Below are positions 5,387 to 12,673 of a stretch of 14,824 nucleotides of DNA, in pieces. The notes under the pieces were generated by a model. It was given only the letters and a program-made list of their open reading frames with translations, was not told where the DNA came from and made no database searches. The stretch is taken from NCBI GenBank assembly GCA_002431845.1, contig DJEH01000075.1, positions 11,547-26,370 on the forward strand, read 5' to 3'. Source of the stretch: Prevotellaceae bacterium UBA5903 (lineage in GTDB: Bacteria; Bacteroidota; Bacteroidia; Bacteroidales; Bacteroidaceae). Position 1 is the first letter of the stretch. The number at the start of each line of letters is the position of its first letter. The translations under genes were made by a program, and so were the position numbers.

Positions 5387-6859
5387 ATGCGCAACCTTCC
5401 ATACTTGTTAGTATTGTTGCTAATATTGACATCTTGTTTGGGCGACGAGGAATATACATCTTCGCCTAATGACAAATTGTCCTTTAGTAAGGATTCTATA
5501 CGTTTTGACACGATTATCAGCGGATTTCCAACAAAGACTTATAGCTTTAGTGTATATAATCATTCAACTAAAGCCATACGTATACCGCAAATCAGTTTGA
5601 AGAATGGCAAGGACTCACCATTCCATGTTAATGCTGACGGCACGGCTTTGTCTGATGGCATTGCAACAGACTTTGAAATAGCTGGGAAGGATAGCATGAT
5701 TGTTTATCTCATGGCCAATGTACCCGATAAGGATAGCGACACTCCTACTAATTATGCCGACGAACTACAGTTTACTACCGAAAGCGGCCTATTGCAGTCG
5801 GTTATATTGTCGGCCTCTGGACAGGATGTAATTACGCTTAAAAACCACCACATAAGCGAAAACACAACGCTGGGAGCAAAGCGCCCCTACAGAGTGATGG
5901 ACAGTTTAGTGGTAGACAAAGGGGCTACATTGACTTTAGCTGCAGGCACACAATTTTTATTCCACTTTGGAGCAAAACTACGGGTGTACGGAACGCTTCG
6001 TATTGAAGGAACAATTGATGCACCCGTAGTGTTGCGTGGCGACCGCTTAGACTATATGTTTGTCAATCAGCCTTACGACCGCACGCCAGGCTTATGGAAA
6101 GGTATAGATATAATGTCACAGTCGCATGATAACTACATTAATTATGCCGACATACATAGCGGAGAATATGGGGTAAAAGTAGACTCTGTGGGGGATGTTA
6201 CCCAACGAATATTGACAATAGAGAATAGTAAAATTCACACGGTAAGCAACCATGCAGTAGACGTAAGGATGGCCAATGTGTTTATAGGCAATAGCTTGCT
6301 TGCCAATGCTGGAGGCGACTGCTTGCACGTGCGCGGGGGCGACGTGGTCTTGCTGCAATGCACGTTGGCACGCTTTTATGTGTTTACGGGCGGATATGGT
6401 CATGCCATTGACTTTGCCAACTTTGATGGTAATGCACGCTTGCCTTTACATCGTTTGCAGTTAGACAATTGCATCGTAACGGGATATCAAGACGACGAAA
6501 TGATGGGTGGTAGTAATGAAGACTTTAAGGACGATGAATTTAACTATTTGTTTAACTACTGCTTAATGAATACGCCTGAACCCAAGAAGCCCGACGACCA
6601 CTTTCAAAACTGCTTGTGGGATGTTGCTGAAAATGGCGATAATAAGGATGAAGCTATTATTAAGGAAAAGAACTTTGCCAAGGAGTTTAATCTTGACTAC
6701 ATAGACTTTAGTTTTGAACTTTCGCCTCATTCAAAAGCTGTTGGCACGGCTAATGCAGAGCTAAGTGAGGCATATCCTAACGATATTGCAGGGCACGAGC
6801 GAGGCAATAAGCCTGACATGGGATGCTATCAGCACCAAAATGAAGACAAAAAGGAATGA
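5387..6859 (+). CDS. Right-handed beta-helix lipoprotein, function unknown
   Basis: The 490-residue protein starts with a short lipoprotein signal ending in LTSC (Cys17). The acidic LGDEE after the cysteine resembles the export signal that sends Bacteroidota lipoproteins to the cell surface, so surface display is a fair inference. Residues about 30-125 look like an Ig-like beta-sandwich (FDTIISGFPTKTYSFSVYN, then KAIRIPQISL). From about residue 170 a parallel beta-helix begins, with the pattern TLTLAAGTQFLFHFGAKLRV, then YGTLRIEGTIDAPVVLRGDR, then short Asn-containing turns to about residue 370. The C-terminus includes PDMGCYQ, a motif often seen at the end of right-handed parallel beta-helix proteins of this phylum. 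No catalytic triad of a polysaccharide lyase or pectinase is evident, so a carbohydrate role is only a possibility. The gap to dnaB is 44 bases, so the two may share a transcript. Confidence 0.82.
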   Translation: MRNLPYLLVLLLILTSCLGDEEYTSSPNDKLSFSKDSIRFDTIISGFPTKTYSFSVYNHSTKAIRIPQISLKNGKDSPFHVNADGTALSDGIATDFEIAGKDSMIVYLMANVPDKDSDTPTNYADELQFTTESGLLQSVILSASGQDVITLKNHHISENTTLGAKRPYRVMDSLVVDKGATLTLAAGTQFLFHFGAKLRVYGTLRIEGTIDAPVVLRGDRLDYMFVNQPYDRTPGLWKGIDIMSQSHDNYINYADIHSGEYGVKVDSVGDVTQRILTIENSKIHTVSNHAVDVRMANVFIGNSLLANAGGDCLHVRGGDVVLLQCTLARFYVFTGGYGHAIDFANFDGNARLPLHRLQLDNCIVTGYQDDEMMGGSNEDFKDDEFNYLFNYCLMNTPEPKKPDDHFQNCLWDVAENGDNKDEAIIKEKNFAKEFNLDYIDFSFELSPHSKAVGTANAELSEAYPNDIAGHERGNKPDMGCYQHQNEDKKE

Positions 6860-6903
6860 CTCGTGACGCACGCAACATGAATGATTTTAGATAATAACGA
6901 ACT

Positions 6904-8487
6904 ATGGCAGATACAAACACAGGAACGAAAGCGAACTCTCGTCCTACCACATATACCAAACGCAAGAAAACACCCGATACAGACGACTACGGCCACTTAC
7001 AACCACAGGCTGTAGAGTTGGAGCAGGCCGTGTTAGGCGCTTTGATGATTGAAAAAGATGCTTACTATCAAGTGAGCGAAATACTACGTCCAGAAAGTTT
7101 CTACGACCATCGCCACCAATTGATATACGAGTCTATCCGACGCTTAAATCTTGAGGAAAAACCCGTAGACATACTTACGGTGACAGAGGATTTGAGAGCT
7201 AACAACCATCTTGAAGAGGTGGGTGGACCATACTATATCACGCAATTGAGCGGTATGGTGGCATCTTCTGCTCACATTGAATATCACGCTCGTATCATTG
7301 CGCAAAAGGCTACAGCACGCGACTTAATTACCTATACAAGCAACATACAAACAAAGGCTTTTAATGCAACAACCGACGTGGACGAGTTGATGCAAGAAGC
7401 CGAAGGTAAGCTATTTGAGCTCTCGCAAACCAATCTGAAAAAAGACTATACACAGATTGACCCTGTTATTAAAGATGCTTACGATATGCTGCAAAAGGCT
7501 GCTGCACGTACTGATGGTATGAGCGGTATTGCCTCTGGATTTCATGCGCTTGACAAAATAACTGCTGGTTGGCAAAACTCCGACCTTGTAATTCTTGCAG
7601 CACGCCCTGCTATGGGTAAAACGGCATTTGCTTTGAGCATGGCCAAAAACATCGCTGTAGACCAAAAGATACCAGTGGCAATGTTCTCTCTCGAAATGTC
7701 GAACGTGCAGTTGGTGAACCGTTTGATAGTGAACGTGTGCGAAATTAAAGGTGAAACACTTAAGAGCGGACAACTTAAACCTTACGAGTGGCAACAGCTC
7801 GACTCGCGAATTAAGCAGTTGGTGGGTGCACCTCTATATGTGGATGATACACCTTCGCTCTCTGTGTTCGAACTGAGAACTAAAGCACGTCGCTTGGTTA
7901 GGGAACATGGCGTAAAGGTGTTGATGATTGACTATTTGCAGCTGATGAATGCTTCGGGAATGAGTTTTGGTAGTCGTCAAGAAGAGGTTTCTACCATTTC
8001 GCGCTCACTAAAGGGGTTGGCCAAGGAACTTAATATACCAATATTAGCATTGTCACAGTTGAACCGTGGTGTTGAAAATCGTGAAGGTTCAGATAAGCGG
8101 CCGCAACTGTCTGACTTGCGTGAGTCGGGTGCCATTGAGCAAGATGCCGATATGGTGCTCTTTATACACCGACCTGAGTATTATAAGATTTATCAAGACG
8201 AAGCTGGACGTGACCTTAGAGGTAAAGCCGAAATAATCATTGCTAAGCATCGTAATGGTGCGGTGGGAAATGTATTGCTTACGTTTAGGGGCGAGTATGC
8301 TCGTTTTCAAAATCCTGAAGACGACAGCGTGTCTACCATGTCATCCTCGGCAACAGAGAATGAAAATGTAATTGGCGGTTCAATGTCGCCTACAGACTTT
8401 CCGCCTTTGCCCGATGGAGGAGACGGATTTCCACCCCTACCCTCATCACCATTTCCGCCTGCATCAACAGATAATCCTCCATTCTAA
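6904..8487 (+). CDS. dnaB: Replicative DNA helicase DnaB
   Basis: DnaB is the hexameric helicase that unwinds the replication fork and recruits primase. The 527-residue protein has the DnaB N-terminal domain at about residues 34-135 (PQAVELEQAVLGALMIEKDA at its start) and a linker helix. The RecA-like motor follows with Walker A ARPAMGKT (K239), Walker B VLMIDYLQL (D343), RQEEVSTISRSLKGLAKEL with SQLNR, and DLRESGAIEQDADMVLFIHRPEYY. All motor motifs are present and no intein interrupts them. The tail after about residue 475 is low-complexity, acidic and then Pro/Gly-rich (FPPLPDGGDGFPPLP), and is probably disordered. Its neighbour downstream is another helicase after 66 bases. Given its essential nature, expression from its own or an upstream lipoprotein promoter is likely. 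I saw no clear TAnnTTTG box in the 44-base gap. Confidence 0.97.
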   Translation: MADTNTGTKANSRPTTYTKRKKTPDTDDYGHLQPQAVELEQAVLGALMIEKDAYYQVSEILRPESFYDHRHQLIYESIRRLNLEEKPVDILTVTEDLRANNHLEEVGGPYYITQLSGMVASSAHIEYHARIIAQKATARDLITYTSNIQTKAFNATTDVDELMQEAEGKLFELSQTNLKKDYTQIDPVIKDAYDMLQKAAARTDGMSGIASGFHALDKITAGWQNSDLVILAARPAMGKTAFALSMAKNIAVDQKIPVAMFSLEMSNVQLVNRLIVNVCEIKGETLKSGQLKPYEWQQLDSRIKQLVGAPLYVDDTPSLSVFELRTKARRLVREHGVKVLMIDYLQLMNASGMSFGSRQEEVSTISRSLKGLAKELNIPILALSQLNRGVENREGSDKRPQLSDLRESGAIEQDADMVLFIHRPEYYKIYQDEAGRDLRGKAEIIIAKHRNGAVGNVLLTFRGEYARFQNPEDDSVSTMSSSATENENVIGGSMSPTDFPPLPDGGDGFPPLPSSPFPPASTDNPPF

Positions 8488-8517
8488 CATGGCATAACAA
8501 AAATAAGCGCAACTCAC

Positions 8518-8550
8518 ATGCATAAACCCAAACGTATTGTTAAAAAGTAA
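8518..8550 (+). CDS. Possible 10-codon upstream open frame before the PIF1-like helicase
   Basis: An ATG at 8518 opens MHKPKRIVKK and stops at TAA (8548-8550), one codon before the helicase ATG and in the same frame. It could be a leader peptide coupling translation from dnaB into the helicase gene, or chance. No family is recognised and it is too short to judge by composition. Confidence 0.15.
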   Translation: MHKPKRIVKK

Positions 8551-8553
8551 GCG

Positions 8554-10686
8554 ATGACAAACAATAGTGATATAAACACACAAGTGCAACTGGCACGCGA
8601 AATCATAGAAACTACAAATGCCAACTTGTTTCTGACAGGAAAGGCTGGAACTGGTAAAACCACGTTTCTGCGTAACCTACGTAAGGATTCGCCTAAGCGT
8701 ATGGTGGTGTTGGCACCAACTGGCATCGCGGCCATCAATGCACAAGGCGTAACTATACACTCTTTCTTTCAAATAGCTCCAGGACCTTTTATTCCGAATG
8801 CTTCTATTGAAAAGAAACAAAACTTTGCAATGCGTGCCGCCAAGATTGACTTGATATGCAGTCTTGACCTTTTGGTTATAGACGAAGTGAGTATGGTACG
8901 CGCCGACTTGCTTGACGAAATTGATTCTATACTAAGACGCATACGCCGTAGCACGCTGCCTTTTGGAGGTGTTCAGCTGCTTTTGATTGGCGATATGCAA
9001 CAGTTGTCGCCTGTAGTTGCAGACAATGAATGGGACATGCTACGCCCTTATTACGCCACGCCTTATTTCTTTAGCAGCAATGCTTTGCAGCAATCTAATT
9101 ATCTAACTGTAGAACTTGAAAAGGTTTATAGGCAAACAGATAGTTGCTTTTTGTCTCTGCTTAATAGCATACGTGTGGGCGATAAATCACAACAAGTGCT
9201 TGACGAATTAAACAAAAGATACATAGCTAATTTTTCGTTTGAAAACAACCAAGGCTATATACAATTATGTACACACAATTGGCAAGCTCAAAAGATTAAC
9301 CAAACAGCACTCAATGCTATTGATGAAGAGGCATATACCTACGAAGCAAATATCAAGGGTAAATTTCCAGATTATTCTTACCCAACAGACAGCAGTCTAC
9401 AACTCAAGAAGGGTGCACAAGTGATGTTTGTTAAAAACGATGCAGAGAAAAGATATTTCAACGGAATGATAGGCACTATCGTAGAAATCGGAAAGGAAAG
9501 CTTTGTTGTGCAACCCAAAGACACCTATTACCAAAGCATTGAGGTAAAACCAGAAGTATGGCAGAACACACGCTACGGTATTGACCCCGAAACAAAGGAC
9601 ATAAAGGAGTATGTAGATGGCACGTTTGTTCAGTTTCCCATAAAATTAGCTTGGGCTATCACTATACATAAAAGTCAAGGACTCACATTTAATCATGTAA
9701 TAATAGATGCGTCAAAAGCATTTGCTCATGGACAAACTTATGTGGCACTAAGCAGATGCAGAACATTAGAGGGAATTGTACTAACATCGCCAATTCCAGC
9801 TACCGCCATCATCAACGATCCTTGCATAGAGGCTTTTAATAAAGAAAACAAAGCTAAGGTGGTTAGCCAAGAGCAGTTGAAGAAGTTAAGGATTGATTAT
9901 TCTTTATTTTTAATTAGCGAACTATTTAACTTTGAAAAAGAATGTATCAATCTATCACGAATGGCAGAGTTGATGCAGAAACACCTCTACAATACTTATC
10001 AAAAAACAATCTTGCTCTTTGGCAGTTGGTTGCATGCTTTCAACCTTGAAGTGATGAATGTGTCTGGTAGGTTTCATCGGCAATATCAACAAGCAATCTT
10101 TGCTATAAATGGCAATTTAGCAGACGAGTCGCTCCAAGAACGTCTTAAGAAAGGTTCTGCATATTTTGAGCAAAAACTTGTTGCATTATCAGAGTTTGTC
10201 GTTAGTCACCAACTTGATATAGACAATGCTCAAGTAAAAAAGGAAATGATAAAAGTACAAACGTCTCTCATGTCGCAACTAAAAGTGCATATAGAGCTAC
10301 TGAAACTTGTTAAAACGCAAGGATTTGTTGCAGAGGACTACTTAAACAAAAGAGCAAGGATTTTCTTATCAGCTAAATCCTCATCTAACAACGAGAAAAA
10401 AGAAAAACGAACTGCTTCCAAAAGTAATGACAAATATAATGTACCAACAGAAGTAAGCAACTCTACACTATATAATAAACTGCGCGAGTGGCGTAAACTT
10501 AAAGCTGAAGAATTGAACTTGCCTGCATATTGTATTTTACAAACAAAGTCTATGATGGCCATTGCAGATAATATGCCAACGGACGAAAAGCAATTAAAGA
10601 AAATTCCATACTTAGGACCCAAAAGCATAGACAAATACGGCAAAGAACTACTTGCCATTGTAACGGATTATGACAAGAATGCATAA
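8554..10686 (+). CDS. PIF1-like superfamily 1B DNA helicase with C-terminal HRDC domain
   Basis: SF1B helicases of the PIF1/RecD2 group move 5' to 3' on single-stranded DNA and help replication past blocks, G-quadruplexes or D-loops. Motifs are in order: Walker A GKAGTGKTT at 29-37 (K35), motif Ia APTGIAAINAQGVTIHSFF, Walker B LLVIDEVSM at 106-114 (D110, E111), motif III GDMQQLSPV from 147, the late motif ITIHKSQG at 369-376, and motif VI YVALSRCR at 396-403. Residues 410-630 are a helical, charged region with no domain I recognise. An HRDC nucleic-acid-binding domain ends the protein (about 637-708, YNKLREWRKLKAEELNLP, then IPYLGPKSIDKYG). The 710-residue fusion is typical of Bacteroidota. 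It follows dnaB by 66 bases, suggesting a replication-linked unit, and a strong hairpin ends the transcript. The exact substrate cannot be told from sequence. Confidence 0.93.
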   Translation: MTNNSDINTQVQLAREIIETTNANLFLTGKAGTGKTTFLRNLRKDSPKRMVVLAPTGIAAINAQGVTIHSFFQIAPGPFIPNASIEKKQNFAMRAAKIDLICSLDLLVIDEVSMVRADLLDEIDSILRRIRRSTLPFGGVQLLLIGDMQQLSPVVADNEWDMLRPYYATPYFFSSNALQQSNYLTVELEKVYRQTDSCFLSLLNSIRVGDKSQQVLDELNKRYIANFSFENNQGYIQLCTHNWQAQKINQTALNAIDEEAYTYEANIKGKFPDYSYPTDSSLQLKKGAQVMFVKNDAEKRYFNGMIGTIVEIGKESFVVQPKDTYYQSIEVKPEVWQNTRYGIDPETKDIKEYVDGTFVQFPIKLAWAITIHKSQGLTFNHVIIDASKAFAHGQTYVALSRCRTLEGIVLTSPIPATAIINDPCIEAFNKENKAKVVSQEQLKKLRIDYSLFLISELFNFEKECINLSRMAELMQKHLYNTYQKTILLFGSWLHAFNLEVMNVSGRFHRQYQQAIFAINGNLADESLQERLKKGSAYFEQKLVALSEFVVSHQLDIDNAQVKKEMIKVQTSLMSQLKVHIELLKLVKTQGFVAEDYLNKRARIFLSAKSSSNNEKKEKRTASKSNDKYNVPTEVSNSTLYNKLREWRKLKAEELNLPAYCILQTKSMMAIADNMPTDEKQLKKIPYLGPKSIDKYGKELLAIVTDYDKNA

Positions 10687-10693
10687 ACTAACA

Positions 10694-10750
10694 AAAGGTA
10701 AGTTTAAAAGAAAGCACAACTATTAGATGCCACCTTTTAAACTTACCTTT
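10694..10750. terminator. Convergent terminator between the helicase and ygbA-like gene
   Basis: AAAGGTAAGTTTAAAAG (10694-10710) pairs perfectly over 17 bp with 10734-10750 around a 23-base loop. It is followed on the plus strand by GTTTTGTT. It begins eight bases after the helicase stop and lies 17 bases from the stop of the minus-strand gene, so it probably serves both convergent transcripts. Confidence 0.82.
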
Positions 10751-10767
10751 GTTTTGTTGAACCCTCC

Positions 10768-11055
10768 CTATAATACATGCCGAATACATTCAATGGGATG
10801 ATAAAACAGCATTCGTGGTCCAGCCCAACGCATAACTTGCTTTATTTGAGCTTTCATCTCGGGTTTATAGCAATGAATTGGACATCTTTTACATGATTTT
10901 TTATTGTTGCCATATTTGCAATGGTCAAGTCGCGCTGTGGCATATAGAGTAAGTTGTCTGCATCGGTCACAAAGTTCTTTATTTTTTTCCTTATGCCTGC
11001 AATACAGCTTTATCATCTGAGTAACAATTCTTTTCTCTCGTTCTATTTTGTTCAT
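10768..11055 (-). CDS. ygbA: YgbA-like cysteine-rich protein (nitrous oxide-stimulated promoter family)
   Basis: The 95-residue protein matches the YgbA family by its REKRIVTQMIKLYCRHK start, the LYATARLDHCKYG centre, CKRCPIHCYKP, and the closing QVMRWAGPRMLFYHPIECIRH. Seven cysteines are arranged as C19, C29-x2-C32, C46, and C55-x2-C58 with C62, which suggests a metal or iron-sulfur site. In enterobacteria ygbA is induced by nitric oxide through NsrR and helps cells under nitrosative stress; its biochemical activity is not settled. Transfer of that role to this organism is inference. A 64-residue gene ends ten bases upstream and is almost certainly in the same transcript. The ATG at 11055 gives the family's normal N-terminus. 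The symbol is by family similarity only. Confidence 0.88.
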   Translation of the reverse strand: MNKIEREKRIVTQMIKLYCRHKEKNKELCDRCRQLTLYATARLDHCKYGNNKKSCKRCPIHCYKPEMKAQIKQVMRWAGPRMLFYHPIECIRHVL

Positions 11056-11065
11056 TATTTCATTA

Positions 11066-11260
11066 TTAACATTGCTTAATTAAATCTGCAGTCTTTTCTA
11101 TAATTTGACTTTCAGTGGGATGGCAATCCTCTATATAAACAATCATCTCATCAAGTAATTCGTTTGAATGAGAGAGTAGTGCTAGCGTAGCGTGTATAAC
11201 ACCTACATTATAAAAATTATCCTCCATTAAGGCACATAAGGCTTGTTGCTTTGAATGCAT
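11066..11260 (-). CDS. 64-residue hypothetical protein co-transcribed with the ygbA-like gene
   Basis: I do not recognise this family. The protein is small, soluble, mostly helical by eye (QALCALMEDNFYNVGVIHAT, then LLSHSNELLDEMIVYIED) and mildly acidic, with cysteines at 9, 46 and 64, the last being the C-terminal residue. Evidence that it is real: a good TATCTTTG promoter box about 25 bases before its ATG, intact coding to the TAA at 11068-11066, and a gap of only ten bases to the ygbA-like gene. A part in the same stress response is inferred from this position alone. Confidence 0.65.
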   Translation of the reverse strand: MHSKQQALCALMEDNFYNVGVIHATLALLSHSNELLDEMIVYIEDCHPTESQIIEKTADLIKQC

Positions 11261-11285
11261 ATGATTTTTTTATAAATTGACTCTG

Positions 11286-11293
11286 CAAAGATA
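11286..11293 (-). promoter_or_regulatory. Promoter -7 box of the ygbA-like unit
   Basis: The minus strand reads TATCTTTG followed by C, an excellent Bacteroidota -7 box. A TTG at 11320-11318 lies 24 bases upstream, a little farther than usual. The predicted start gives a leader of about 20 nt before the ATG at 11260. I see no clear operator for a nitric-oxide regulator around it. Confidence 0.6.
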
Positions 11294-11418
11294 GGAAAGT
11301 ATTTCTCCACGTTTTATCAATAAAGAACAATATTAGAGCGTAGATAAAGTTTTTTGTATGAGATGCGCTAAATTTTATAAACAAAATGAATGAATTTGAA
11401 GAAAAAAGCATGCAAGCA

Positions 11419-11449
11419 TTTGTCATGTAATAATAAATGAGTACTTTTG
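11419..11449 (+). promoter_or_regulatory. rplM-rpsI promoter
   Basis: TTTG (11419-11422) and TACTTTTG (11442-11449) are separated by 19 bases, a full match to the Bacteroidota consensus TTTG-N19-21-TAnnTTTG. Transcription should begin near 11455-11458, just before the folded leader. Confidence 0.85.
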
Positions 11450-11466
11450 CAAGCCGATTATTATCT

Positions 11467-11554
11467 GGATGGCTAAAAGCCAACCATGCCGTGGGTTAAT
11501 AGTTACGCCCGTTTTTATTGGCCAGGACGTAATGGTTAGGTGATATCTACGGCA
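11467..11554 (+). ncRNA. Structured leader RNA of rplM (putative ribosomal-protein autoregulatory leader)
   Basis: Three helices can be drawn. Helix 1 pairs TGGC (11470-11473) with GCCA (11479-11482) around TAAAA, extended by GG/CC (11467-11468 with 11484-11485) across an A-A mismatch. Helix 2 is a closing stem, TGCCGT (11487-11492) with ACGGCA (11549-11554). Helix 3, inside it, pairs GTTACG (11502-11507) with CGTAAT (11528-11533) with one G-U pair, topped by CC/GG. The leader sits between a strong promoter and rplM, as in ribosomal-protein leaders where L13 represses its own operon. I recall that leader candidates for L13 have been proposed in Bacteroidia, but I cannot confirm that this is the same motif. 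Confidence 0.65.
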
Positions 11555-11601
11555 AAAAGATAAATTTTAGTAGTTACACAATTTTTAAAAACAAAACAAA
11601 A

Positions 11602-12063
11602 GTGGACACTTTAAGTTACAAGACCATTTCTGCTAACAAAGAGACTGCACAGAAAGAATGGGTAGTAGTTGATGCTACTGACCAAGTATTGGGTCGTCTC
11701 TGCACAAAAGTTGCCAAACTGCTGCGCGGTAAGTACAAACCAAACTTTACTCCGCATGTAGATTGTGGTGACAACGTTATCATTATCAATGCCGACAAAA
11801 TTCAATTGACAGGCAAAAAGTGGACAGATCGCGTTTATCTTACTTACACAGGTTATCCTGGTGGACAACGCGAGCACACTCCTGCAAGCATTATGGCTAA
11901 GCCTAACGGCGCAGACAAACTCTTGCACCGCGTGGTTAAGGGTATGCTTCCTAAGAATAAGCTCGGTGCTAAGCTTCTTGCAAACCTTTATGTATATGAA
12001 GGCGCTGATCACAAGCATGAAGCACAATCACCAAAGGCAATTGATATTAACCTTCTTAAATAA
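11602..12063 (+). CDS. rplM: 50S ribosomal protein L13 (uL13)
   Basis: L13 is an early-assembling protein of the large subunit that binds 23S rRNA. The 153-residue sequence has the standard features: EWVVVDATDQVLGRLCTKVA, LRGKYKPNFTPHVDCGD, and KLLHRVVKGMLPKNKLG. The length is normal. The start is GTG at 11602 (GTG GAC ACT), supported by the conserved DTLSYKTISANK beginning; no ATG is available at that place. The upstream A-rich stretch replaces a Shine-Dalgarno site, which is usual in Bacteroidota. rpsI follows 11 bases after the stop, forming the classic L13-S9 pair. The structured leader upstream suggests feedback control by one of the two products. Confidence 0.97.
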   Translation: MDTLSYKTISANKETAQKEWVVVDATDQVLGRLCTKVAKLLRGKYKPNFTPHVDCGDNVIIINADKIQLTGKKWTDRVYLTYTGYPGGQREHTPASIMAKPNGADKLLHRVVKGMLPKNKLGAKLLANLYVYEGADHKHEAQSPKAIDINLLK

Positions 12064-12074
12064 GCTTAGCAGTA

Positions 12075-12461
12075 ATGGAAATGATTAATGCATTAGGCCG
12101 TCGTAAGAGCGCCATCGCCCGTATCTATGTAACCGAAGGTACTGGCAAAATTACCATTAACAAGAGAGACCTCACAGAGTATTTCCCCTCTCCCATCCTG
12201 CAGTTTGTTGTAAAGCAACCTCTTGCTCTTCTTGATGTTGCTGAAAAGTACGACATTAAGGTTAACCTCTGCGGTGGTGGCTTTACAGGTCAAAGCCAGG
12301 CTCTTCGCCTCGCTATTGCCCGTGCTCTCGTGAAAATCAATGCTGATGACAAGAAAGCTCTTCGTGCTGAAGGCTTCATGACACGTGATCCACGTGCCGT
12401 TGAACGTAAAAAGCCAGGTCAGCCAAAAGCTCGTCGTCGCTTCCAGTTCAGCAAGCGTTAA
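12075..12461 (+). CDS. rpsI: 30S ribosomal protein S9 (uS9)
   Basis: S9 lies in the small-subunit head, and its C-terminal tail reaches the P-site tRNA. The 128 residues include ALGRRKSAIARIYV at the start, GGGFTGQSQALRLAIARAL in the centre, and the basic end KARRRFQFSKR whose final SKR contacts tRNA. Length and tail are normal. It follows rplM by 11 bases and is co-transcribed. No clear intrinsic terminator follows; a 9-bp stem at 12477-12517 with a large loop might serve. Confidence 0.97.
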   Translation: MEMINALGRRKSAIARIYVTEGTGKITINKRDLTEYFPSPILQFVVKQPLALLDVAEKYDIKVNLCGGGFTGQSQALRLAIARALVKINADDKKALRAEGFMTRDPRAVERKKPGQPKARRRFQFSKR

Positions 12462-12476
12462 TATTCTGTACGCTGC

Positions 12477-12517
12477 CTAAATCAAACCTTCTCACCTATG
12501 ATGATTGCTTGATTTGG
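12477..12517 (+). other. Stem with large loop downstream of rpsI
   Basis: AAATCAA (12479-12485) pairs with TTGATTT (12509-12515), extended by a G-U and a C-G pair to 9 bp around a loop of 23 bases. It lies 15 bases after the rpsI stop. There is no U-run, so it may be a weak terminator, a processing site, or part of the rpsB leader. Confidence 0.3.
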
Positions 12518-12533
12518 AATATGCTGCTGGATT

Positions 12534-12673
12534 TACGTTTAGTATCTAAACCAACAGGACCCTGCATATCAGTGTATTTACACTCGTTGCAATACACCGC
12601 AAGCTACTTGTTGGCTGGTTGAACTAAAAACAACTTACAAAGAAAGTAAACGAATTACAAACAAAAGAAAGAA
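12534..12673 (+). promoter_or_regulatory. Possible rpsB promoter and structured leader
   Basis: TACGTTTA (12534-12541) is one base off the -7 consensus, with TTTG at 12513-12516 at a short 17-base spacing. RNA starting near 12548 could fold with CCAAC (12551-12555) closing on GTTGG (12610-12614). Inside, GTGTATT (12572-12578) can pair either with the adjacent TACAC (12579-12583, as GTGTA) or with AATACAC (12591-12597). These choices exclude each other, as in a two-state switch. CAG/CTG around GACC (12555-12564) and CAAG/CTTG (12600-12610) are further small stems that compete with the closing helix at its ends. By position it would be an S2 or EF-Ts autoregulatory leader. The pairings are seen; the function is inferred. 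Confidence 0.45.

Noticed and set aside
8395..8484. Proline-rich dnaB tail as a frameshift or fusion
   Set aside because: The frame is continuous after intact motor motifs, and variable acidic or proline-rich tails on DnaB are plausible in Bacteroidota.
11217..11483. 88-codon minus-strand open frame across the rplM promoter
   Set aside because: It covers two good promoters and the start of the hypothetical 64-residue gene, and its residues look like random AT-rich translation.
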